A program made the position numbers and the translations under genes. Positions 46,853 through 55,581 of a DNA stretch of 64,000 nucleotides are shown piece after piece (the first letter of the stretch is position 1; each line of letters starts with the position of its first letter). Origin of the DNA: Adenophora triphylla var. japonica (taxonomy: Eukaryota > Streptophyta > Magnoliopsida > Asterales > Campanulaceae). Location of the stretch: positions 321,001 to 385,000 of the forward strand of contig JAFEMH010000522.1 in assembly GCA_022495995.1 (NCBI GenBank). Direction: 5' to 3'. The notes under the pieces were generated by a model. The model saw only the letters and a program-made list of their open reading frames with translations. It ran no database searches and was not told where the DNA came from.

Positions 46853-47585
46853 ACGTCACTTACGGAGGAAGTGGGGTCGTTGATAAGATAAGGGTCCTAA
46901 TCTGGATCGCATGCTGGGAGAAGAAGTGACCGTGGAGGTCAGGGTGAGGACGTGGCGGTGTCCTGTTGTGTGACCGTTTAGGTCAGTTGGCTGGACCCTG
47001 TGATAGGATTCCTACGTATCCCTGGCGAGAATCAAGCCTAATCGTAGTTCGGGTGTGGGGTGAGTGTTTATGGTGCACGAGGATGGAGAGGGTCCTCTGA
47101 GTGAAACTTTGTGTATGGATGTGGTGGTGTCATGTGGGTGACCGCATAGGTCGATGGTGAGGACGTTGCGGCATCCTGGGTGACCGTATAGGTCGATGGC
47201 TGGACCCTGTGATAGGATTCCTACGTATCCCTGGCGGGAATCAAGCCTAATCGTAGTTCGGGTGTGAATTTGTGAGTGTATGTGGGCGTGATGGTGCCTT
47301 GAAGTATCGTGTGACCGCCGAGGTCAGTGGCAAGGACAGGGTGGTGTCCTAAGATGTGGTGACCGCCGAGGTCAATTGTGAGGACGTGGTGGTGTCCTGG
47401 GATGGAAACTTTACGATTTTCCTAATCGGGTGGTTTAAGGCCTTTCGGGCCGGAGATAGTGATTTGGGAGGTTTATACGGTCTTCTGGATCGAGTGATTT
47501 AAAGCCTTCCGGGCTGGAGGTAGTAGTGTGGGAGGTTTATACGGTCTTTCGGACCGAGTGATTTAAAGCCTTACGGGCTGGAGGT
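46853..47585 (-). repeat. E6 subterminal repeats
   Basis: Two long units share 'ggctggaccctgtgataggattcctacgtatccctggcg.gaatcaagcctaatcgtagttcgggtgtg' (about 46989 and 47198, 209 bp apart), with blocks 'gtgaccgccgaggtca' and 'aggacgtggtggtgtcctg'. Next to the 47.6-kb array there are two units of 'ggaggtttatacggtcttc.ggaccgagtgatttaaagcctt'. Confidence 0.7.
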
Positions 47586-47985
47586 AGTATGAAGACTTGA
47601 GTCGTCTTCTGGTTGCAGTTTGCCATGCGTGAGGACTTGAGTCGTCTTCTGGCTGTGGTTGTGCCATGCATGAGGACTTGAATCGTCTTCTGGCTGTGGT
47701 TTGCCATGTGGGAGGACTTGAGTCATCTTCTGGCTGCGGTTTGCCATGCGTGAGGACTTGAATCGTCTTCTGGCTGCGGTTTGCCATGCGTGAGGACTTG
47801 AGTCGTCTTCTGGCTGCGGTTTGCCATGCGTGAGGACTTGAGTCGTCTTCTGGCTGCGGTTTGCCATGCGTGAGGACTTGAGTCATCTTCTGGCTGCGGT
47901 TTGCCATGCGTGAGGACTTGAGTTGTCTTCTGGCTGCGGTTTGCCATGCATGAAGACTTGAGTCGTCTTCTGAATGTGGGTTTTG
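47586..47985 (-). repeat. E6 40-bp tandem repeat
   Basis: About ten units of 40 bp (gaggacttgagtcgtcttctggctgcggtttgccatgcgt), nearly perfect in the middle. Because 40 is not a multiple of three, all three frames are used in turn and the minus strand stays open for about 200 codons by chance. Not a gene. Confidence 0.9.
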
Positions 47986-48600
47986 GTTCAGGAGTATGAA
48001 CCTGGCGAGGCCTTTTGTGAGGCGTGATTGCCTTGTGCTTGATTTCGGGAGGCGTGATTGCCTTGTGCTTTGTCCGCTGGGGAGAAGGTTGGACCTATGA
48101 CGGCCGCCGGTGTTCATCTGTTGGGGATCATTGTGGCCTTGTAGGGGCCTTTTCATGCTGAGAAGGTGACGTCGGGCTTACTTTGATGGCCGGTGCTTGC
48201 GTTGTCGATGAGCATTTTGGAGGCGTTTTGTGCCTTGAGATTTGTGCTGGGAGGTATTGGCTCCATCTTGCGCTTGTTTTGCCGTTGAGTGGGCGAAATC
48301 CGGGCTTACATTGACGGCCGGTGCTGGGGATATGTAGTCTTGTACGACTTCCTTTTGACTTGCTGGGGAAGGAGCTCGGGCTTACTTTGATGGCCGGTGT
48401 TTGCATTGTCGATGGGTGTTTTGGAGGCATTTTGTGCCTTGAGATTTGTGCTGGGAGGTGTTGGCTCCTTCTTGCGCTTGTTTTGCCGTTGAGTGGGCGA
48501 GGTTCGGGCTTACATTGACGGCCGGTGCTGGGGATATGTAGTCTTGTACGACTTCCTTTTGACTTGTTGGGGAAGGAGCTCGGGCTTACTTTGATGGCCG
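47986..48600 (-). repeat. E6 higher-order repeat of about 200 bp
   Basis: Units starting near 48179, 48381 and (partial) 48583: gcttactttgatggccggtg...ttttggaggc.ttttgtgccttgagatttgtgctgggaggt.ttggctcc...gggcttacattgacggccggtgctggggatatgtagtcttgtacgacttccttttgact. It contains modules of the 51-bp repeat. Confidence 0.7.
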
Positions 48601-49590
48601 GTGCTTGCGTCGCCGTTGAGCGGGCGAAGTCCGGGCTTATATTGACGGCCGGTGGTTGAATTGTCGTTGAGTAGGCGAAGTCCGGGCTTACATTGACGGC
48701 TGGTTGTTGAATTTCCGTTGAGTAGGCAAAGTTCGGGCTTACATTGACGGCCGGTTGTTGAATTGCCGTTGAGTAGGCAAAGTCCGGGCTTACATTGACG
48801 GCCGGTTGTGAAATTGCCATTGAGTAGGCGAAGTCCGGGCTTACATTGATGGCCGGTTGTTGAATTGCCGTTGAGTGGGCGAAGTCCGGGCTTACATTGA
48901 CGGCGGGTTTGTTGAATTGCCATTGAGTGGGCAAAGTCCGGGCTTACATTGACGGCCGGTTGTTGAATTGCCGTTGAGTAGGCAAAGTCCGAGCTTACAT
49001 TGACGGCCGGTTGTTGAATTGCCGTTGAGTAGGCGAAGTCCGGGCTTACATTGACGGCCGGTTGTTGAATTGCCGTTGAGTAGGCGAAGTCCGGGCTTAC
49101 ATTGACGGCCGGTTGTTGAATTTCCGTTGAGTAGGCGAAGTCCGGGCTTACATTGACGGCCGGTTGTTGAATTGCCGTTGAGTAGGCGAAGTCCGGGCTT
49201 ACATTGACGGCCGGTTGTTGAATTGCCGTTGAGTAGGCGAAGTCCGGGCTTATATTGACGGCCGGTTGTTGAATTGCCGTTGAGTAGGTGAAGTCCGGGC
49301 TTACATTGACGGCCGGTTGTTGAATTGCCATTGAGTAGGCAAAGTCCGGGCCTACATTGACGGCCGGTTGTTGAATTGCCGTTGAGTAGGCGAAGTCCGG
49401 GCTTACATTGACGGCCGGTTGTTGAATTGCCGTTGAGTAGGCGAAGTCCGGGCTTACATTGACGGCTGATTGTTGAATTGCCGTTGAGTAGGCGAAGTCC
49501 GGGCTTACATTGACGGCCGGTTGTTGAATTGCCGTTGAGTAGGCGAAGTCTGGGCTTACATTGACGGCCGGTTGTTGAATTGCCGTTGGT
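48601..49590 (-). repeat. E6 51-bp tandem repeat
   Basis: About 19 units of 51 bp (gttgaattgccgttgagtaggcgaagtccgggcttacattgacggccg...). 51 bp is 17 codons and the unit has no stop in two minus-strand frames. This gives ORFs of 273 and 281 codons made of the repeats YSTAIQQPAVNVSPDFA and NGNSTTGRQCKPGLRLL. Units vary by one or two bases without frame-saving bias that I can see. Confidence 0.9.
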
Positions 49591-49690
49591 TAAGGACCAA
49601 ACTGCACTGAATTTGCTGAAATAGGCCTTAGGACAGCCAGGGGCAAAGATTATAAGGGCAGAAAAGTTATTTGGCCCCTCATTGCAAGAA

Positions 49691-49735
49691 GGTCCGTACG
49701 GACCAACCTGGGATGTAAAGAGGTCCGTACGGACC
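49691..49735 (+). promoter_or_regulatory. Two palindromes upstream of E6 antisense gene 2
   Basis: GGTCCGTACGGACC at 49691-49704 and 49722-49735, about 160-200 bp before the ATG at 49894. TTAAAAA near 49773 might act as a TATA box, but that is weak. Confidence 0.7.
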
Positions 49736-49893
49736 AAGTGTGAATTTTACAGTTCCCAGATTTTGACTGGGTTAAAAACCCGAGGCATCCCCTTCATTTC
49801 CCATTCCCAGTTCACGAACCAGCCGAGAGAGAGAGAGGAAAAAACCTCCATTGTTAACCAAAATCCTCCATTTTTTAGCTTGAATTGCTCGCA

Positions 49894-52817
49894 ATGGCAG
49901 AAGGATCTCGGAGGGGTCGTCGACAACGCAGTCAAGAAGTGATCGAGCAACGGATGGAGCTCCAAAGAAATTGGATTTCCTTTGTTCCATCTTCGAAGAA
50001 CCCGGATGTATTGTATCCGAATCCGGAGGTGCACAATCGTCGCTCTAGGAACGTCGGGGAGGTAAGAAATCCATTCTGTTTTGATTCCCTGCTCGAATTT
50101 TTTTTGAATGCTAGAACTAGGTTTTAGTTTTTCGCATTTTGGGGCTTTTGTTATTTGCCATGCCTTTTGTGAAATTCTTGACGAATTGTTGAAAATTAGC
50201 ATGTAAATATTGTGAATATGTGCATTTTGTGCAGAAATGTGTAGATTAGCTTTTATTTGTGAAAATAAAGTGCCTCTCTATGAAAATGCATGTTTTGGTG
50301 TTTTGTACCTTATGCTATTTATGTATGTACAATGTGGGAAAAATTGTCATGTAGGGACAAATTTTGTAGAAAAAATGTGACATGTGCCGTGTTTCATGAC
50401 GGGTTTTGTCTGAAAATATGTGTCGTGTAGGGACGGACTTTTCTTTTGAAAATGTGTTATGCAGTGTATGCCGTGTTTTTGGTGACGGACTTTGTGGGGA
50501 AAATATGTGCAATATGTGCCGTGTTTTGTGATGGGTCTTTTGAAAATGTGTCGTGTAGGGCTTGATCCCTTTGTTGAGAAAATTTGTACAGTGTGTGGCG
50601 TGTTTTGTGACGGACTGCATGAAAAAATTATGTATAATGCATGTCATGTTTCGAGTTGCATGTAAAAATTATGTGCAATATGGGCCGTGTTTTGTGACGG
50701 GATATATTGCTTTGCCGTGTTGGGACGGTCTTTTGTGATTTGATTATTTTGCATTAAGTATTGTGACTGACGTACCTTTGCTGTGTTTACCTGCAGGATG
50801 AGGGGCTCTTGGCTGGGAAGGCCAAGAAGATGAAGACTCGGGGATCGCTCGAGGCTGTTGTTGAGTTGTGGCAGCGGATGCCGGACATCTCTATGGATGG
50901 TAGGCCGAGCCCCAGGAGGCTGGTCTATGCTTCTGGCCTGGGCGTGTTCGTGGAGAACTTGGCCGGGGTTTCTGACACGAGGAAGAACAAGAGCGTCTTC
51001 CTTGGCCTTTCTGAGTATTGGTGGGATACCACCCACACCTTCCATCTGAGCTGGGGAGAGGTGACGGTGATGCCCACGGACTTTGCTGCTATCACCGGGC
51101 TTTCCTTCAAAGGAGGGCCAGTGCGGTGGCGAGATATGATTTCTGAGGACGTGCTGACGGAGCTGCTGGGCTTTGCGCCTGTTCCTCGCAGGGGTCTTGG
51201 CATGTTGTATAGTGATGTTGAGATGAGGATCACGGCCAGTATTGGGGCCTATGTTCGGGGTACCGGCCAGGTGACGGCGGAGCAGCTGGCGCGCTCCTTG
51301 TGGTTTGCGCTTTCCGAGACTTTGTTCTCGAACCACTCGACTACGGCTCCTTTTGCTCTGCTAGAGAGCTTGATTGATTTGGAGAGAGTTTGTGATATCT
51401 CTTGGGGCGAGGCGGGCTTGGCCGAGCTCTACTTCTCTTTGGACCGGTTTAGCCGGGGTGTGGCCAGTTCCTTGGCTTGTTTTGACTTTGCTTTGGAGGT
51501 ATGAGTTTATTGCTGTTTTTGATTTAGCAACTTGTCGTTTCTCCATTTTCTTTTGCACTGAGCCTTTTCTGCTTTTGTCACAGGTGTGGTTCTATGAGAT
51601 CTTTCAGTGCTTCCCTTGGGATAGAGATCCTGGGGCTGTAGCAGCGTATCCCGCTATGTTAGGCTGGGCCCGCTCGGCGAGGAGGAGGAGGACCAGCAGG
51701 TGGAAGCTCACCATCGCCTACGGGGATGTGCAGGAGCATTTGGAGAGAGATAGCCCGGAGAGGTTTGTTTTGTATCCTTGGGCTCGATATGAGGATGATG
51801 ATTTCGAGGGGGCTCCCCTGGTGACGGTGCAGCGGAAGATGTTGCGGGGCCTGACTTGCGACGTCATGTACCTGGGGGAGCGGGTCTTCTGGTAGCATGG
51901 CCCGGGTATGCTTCCCTTGGCTCCGAGGGACCCTCCTTTTGGGATGTTGGATTCCCGGGATATGGATGTGTTAGATTTTGAGAGGTATATGGGCGGCGTG
52001 AGTGCCGATGAGTTTGTTTTGTTTGGAGAGGAGTATGGGTCCTTCGTGAGGAGGAAGTTGAGGACGCCACAGGTGTTGGCGAGGGAGAGGGAGGCTGGTC
52101 CGCAGGGTCCCCCAGAGGTTCCGGTGCCTGGGCCGGATTTTACGTATGTTCGTGGGGATTCCTCGAGGAGGAGGGTGTCTGTACCCGTCCCTGAGCAGGC
52201 TCCTGCTGCCTACCGCGTGGATCCTGATAGACCGGTAAGTGTGCTTACTCTTTTCCATCTTAGCATCCTTTCTGTATTTTTCTCTTTTTGTTGTTGAGTA
52301 TGACTGTATTGCTGAGCGTTTCTTTGGCTGCTTGCTTGTGCAGGCCCCGGGGAGGGCTTTTGACATGCTGACCCGCCGCTACGTGGCGATGCGGTCTTTC
52401 GCGAAGAAGATGGCGTCGAAGATGTCTTGCCGGTCTTCGCGGCGTGTGCCGGCGTACGAGCCGATGCCTTCGAGGCATTCTGTAGATGTTCCTCCACCGA
52501 GATCCGAGCCGGAGCCACAGCAGGAGGGACCTTCGCGGGGGCGGCATAGCATGGATGTCGGGACGTCTTCGGGAGCGCCGAGGCCGCAGACCCTTTACCA
52601 GTTCTTTTCTCAGCAGGATGCACAGGGTGAGGGTTCGTCAGAGACTTCTTTCTTCGATCCTTTTGTCGGATTTGATCCTTCTGATTACTTTGAGTATCAG
52701 CCTCCGGAGGGGGCTCGGTACTCTGATGATGAGGATATGACTGGCGAGTTCACCGGGATGCCCGACTTCTCTCTTGATGATCTTGGGGAGGATGATGATG
52801 CTGAAGATTCGGATTAG
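49894..52817 (+). CDS. E6 antisense gene 2: plant mobile domain, four exons, one in-frame TAG
   Basis: Exons 49894-50061, 50797-51498, 51584-52234, 52344-52817 (56, 234, 217 and 158 codons; the last includes the stop). All introns are phase 0 with GT...AG ends (GTAAGA/CTGCAG, GTATGA/TCACAG, GTAAGT/GTGCAG). Exon 1 is basic (GSRRGRRQRSQEV). Exon 2 holds the plant mobile domain (PF10536 type: WWDTTHTFHLSWGEVTV, TDFAAITGLSFKGGP). Exon 3: FYEIFQCFPWDRDPGAV, DPPFGMLDSRDMDVLDFERY. Exon 4 ends in a long acidic tail (LDDLGEDDDAEDSD). A TAG at 51893 interrupts exon 3; E4 has a sense codon there. Plant mobile domains occur in host MAIN/MAIL1 proteins, which act in silencing and genome stability, and in transposons. 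It lies antisense to pol within E6. Confidence 0.75.
50340..50760 (+). repeat. Intron 1 of E6 antisense gene 2: dispersed GCCGTGTTTTGTGACGG motif
   Basis: The 735-bp intron contains about six copies of (g)tgccgtgttttgtgacgga, alternating with tgtcgtgtagggacgg. Same motif in the E4 intron. No ORF. Confidence 0.6.
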
Positions 52818-53144
52818 GGTTCATTTGCTTTCCCTCTTTCCATATCTTTTTTTTTAGCAACAGACATTAGATGTACCTGTAATAAAACACTCGTATTTGC
52901 ATGGCAAACGCTTTTTATTTTAAGATGTAATGTCATTTTTGTGATTCCCGGGAATTGTCCTAGAAATTGTTGCTATTATTTTTTTTTATTTTGTGCATGC
53001 CACGTGAGCTGAGAGTGCGTTTGTGGGTAGTGTATGTTTGCCGGAAATGGCTTTGGCCAGTGTTTGGGCAGTTTGGAGCAAGGTCCTGCTGAGAACAGTG
53101 GTTGTTGTACTGTTTGCTGAGAAAGTGGGGCCAAGATGCAATAA
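52818..53144 (+). other. E6 spacer between the antisense genes
   Basis: 3' flank of antisense gene 2 with AATAAA at about 52881 (tgtaataaaacactc), a plausible polyadenylation signal 65 bp after the stop, then T-rich sequence and the upstream region of antisense gene 1. Confidence 0.5.
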
Positions 53145-53189
53145 GGTCCGTACGGACAGACCTAGGTTGCAAAGAGGTCCGTATGGACC
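53145..53189 (+). promoter_or_regulatory. Two palindromes upstream of E6 antisense gene 1
   Basis: GGTCCGTACGGACA at 53145-53158 and GGTCCGTATGGACC at 53176-53189, each with one changed base, 119-163 bp before the ATG at 53308. The spacing equals that in E4. Confidence 0.7.
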
Positions 53190-53307
53190 AACCTTGCTTT
53201 TGGGAGGGAAAAAAATGCTTTCCAGTGTCTGGTCTTTCCCCATTTCCCCATTTGCAGCCATTTTCGAGTTTTCTTCCCCATTTTCTCTAGGAACCTCCAT
53301 TTTTGCC

Positions 53308-54820
53308 ATGGATTCTTCGTATGTTCCTAGAATTTTGCCGAGACTTTCGCAGGAGAGGCAAGCACACTTCCTTGAACAGCTGAAAACGTGGATGCGGCGC
53401 CGTATGAGGCATCAGAGATGGGTTTTCGAGGTAAGGTTTCGTCTTTGCTCGATTTGGTCTTTTAAGGAGTTGGTTCCTGATTGGGATTTGTTGCGGGCTG
53501 CCGCGAAGTTCTGGGATGTTAGGAGGCATGTGTATTGCTTCTCCTACAATGAAATGGTGCCCACTTTTGAGGATTTTCGGGCTTTGATTGGAGGACCGGA
53601 GGTGGAGGCCATCTCGCTTCCTTTGATTGGTGGTGTTGCTGTGAGCGTGAAGCTTGCAGGCTTTCTTCGTACTTCGTTGGAAGAAGTGCAGGGCATGATC
53701 CTTGATTCGGGTCATATTGACATTTCTGAGCTACCGGAGCAGATTATGGTTGATGATGAGAGTGATGTCTCTTTGGACGCATTTGCCTTGTGCTTGATGG
53801 CGACGCTTTTCATGGTCAGCTCCCTTGGCATTTGTGATGGCGCTTTGTTAGATGTGATTAGGCACTGCAGAGCTGGAGAGGATATTGTCCCGTTGGTGCT
53901 GGGGGAGACTCTTCATGGTATTGACCGTCTGGCGACTGGGGATCGTTTCATGAGAGGGGGAAGCCCCGCTTTGCTCACCTTGTGGCTGCGAGAGAGACTT
54001 CAGGCCATGCCCGAGGCTCCGACGTCGTTTAGCTAGTGGTCATTTGCTCAGCGACCTCTTGTGTTGGATATGGATCAGTCCGCCTGGGAGAGATGGATAG
54101 CACGGCTTGGTACGCATCAGATCCGTTGGTGGGTTCCTCATTGGGGGATTGAGACTAGGAGGGTCTTTCAGGAAGGGTCCTATGTCGTCAGAGTTCCAGG
54201 TTTGTCTTGGTCCTCCTTCTATATTCCGTCGCTTGTTTCCGGCGGTTTGGGATGAAGCAGAGCCTTTGTTGGGGGGATGACCTTGCTACTACGGAGATAG
54301 CTCCTCTTTGTATGGCGGCTTAGCTTTCTTGTATTTTACGAGGGTATGGAAGTATTCCGCTTTTCCTCCTGTTGTGCTCCTTAGACGTCGGGAGAGTGTC
54401 ATATTGACGACTCGATACGGCACGGTATAAGCGGCGTGTTGGGCGATCCCAAGTGGCTTTGGAGAGCGGCGTGTAGCGATTCCAGGACCCGGTTGCCGTA
54501 GTAGCTATTGCCTTAGGAGTGCCGAAGCCTGGTCTGACCCTCAGGATGTTACGGGAGACACTTTATTTGACTACGAGACCAGAGTTGACCGACTGACGGG
54601 AAGAGTTCCTCTTTTACAGACTCGCAGGGAGGAGATTCGAGCCGAAGCACGGGCGAATGAAGCCCTGAGAGCTGCTGGATTGTTTGACTCTACGGGGAGG
54701 ACCCCTGATCTCGAACTGAGAGACACAGAGTTGTTTCGCGTGGAGCAAAAGGAGACTTGTCGGGGACGAGGGAAGAAAGGGAAGAATGGCGAGGGGACAA
54801 GCGCAGATGGCGCGGAATGA
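53308..54820 (+). pseudogene. E6 antisense gene 1, DUF7745-like
   Basis: ATG at 53308; open for 242 codons to a TAG at 54034, after which the same frame continues to 54255. E4 has no stop at that codon. Domain: SYVPRILPRLSQERQAHF, a basic stretch (RRRMRHQRW), then LVPDWDLLRAAAKFWDV and FSYNEMVPTFEDFRALIGGP, resembling DUF7745 (family name from memory). Second half: LDSGHIDISELPE, GICDGALLDVI, ETLHGIDRL, and after the TAG PLVLDMDQSAWERW. After 54240 the E4-like text continues in another frame, with further stops, to a basic tail (RGRGKKGKNGEG) and TGA at 54818. Probably single exon. Role unknown. Confidence 0.7.
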
Positions 54821-55581
54821 CCTCCTAGGTATCCATTCATTGCATTGTAAACACATTATTTGTTAAATGTATTAAGCTGTCTTTTAGCATGTTGTGAACT
54901 TGAGAGTAGACCGTGCTTGAACTCATCAAGAAATGTTGTAACCGTTAGTGATTTGTGATTTACTTTTAAAGCTTTGTCGAGACGCAAGATCTCTTGTTCG
55001 CTTTTGTTTCTTTTGTGCACCTTGTCGGCGTCCATCTTTGAACTTTTACATTTGTATTTGCGGGTGAAGCGATGCAGGCCTTGACGGCAATCCCCTTTGC
55101 TTAGGCTTTGTGCTTGGCTGAGAGGTTGAATGATCCCCTGACAAGTCGTTTGATGGTCATTTCCGTAGCTTCCTTGCCCTTTGTTGGTGTCGGGCTCTTG
55201 ACCTTAATTTCGCAGCTTCTGTTTGAGCTTCTTTTTTTTTGTGAGCCCTTGCTCGAGCTCTCTTTTTTTTTTTGAAGTGCGTGAGGGCGAAGACAAGCCC
55301 TGGCTTGGAAGTTGACATGGGTCAGTCGTTTGACGTTGAGTGACCTCCGGATGTCCTTTGATGTTGCCGCAGTCGTTTGACTTGGTAAAGGTGACGTTGG
55401 GGCGCGCTCTTGAAAAGTGCATAGCTTGATGGAAGTCTTGATTGACATTCAAATTTTTGACTTTTTTGTGTATTTTTATACCGGACCAATTAAGGTTGCC
55501 TACGTTCCCCCGGACTAGAGGGCTCAGGTCTGCGTAGTTCGACACTACATGGAGTGCCAATAGATGCACAGTTGTTCTTCT
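54821..55581 (+). other. E6 spacer between antisense gene 1 and pol
   Basis: Contains two T-tract plus gagcccttgctcgagctc repeats near 55230-55275, equivalent to the A-rich repeats of E4. No gene seen. Converging transcripts of pol and antisense gene 1 would end here. Confidence 0.5.

Noticed and set aside
47563..48156. 197-codon ORF (QPEDDSSPHAWQTAARR repeats)
   Set aside because: Translation of the 40-bp tandem repeat.
48601..49590. CRISPR-like periodic array
   Set aside because: The units are contiguous, with no unique spacers between them, and the setting is a plant retrotransposon.
48128..49737. Long minus-strand ORFs of 268, 273 and 281 codons
   Set aside because: They are translations of the 51-bp and 200-bp repeats in several frames at once. 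No start context, and the frames are open only because the unit is a multiple of three without stops.
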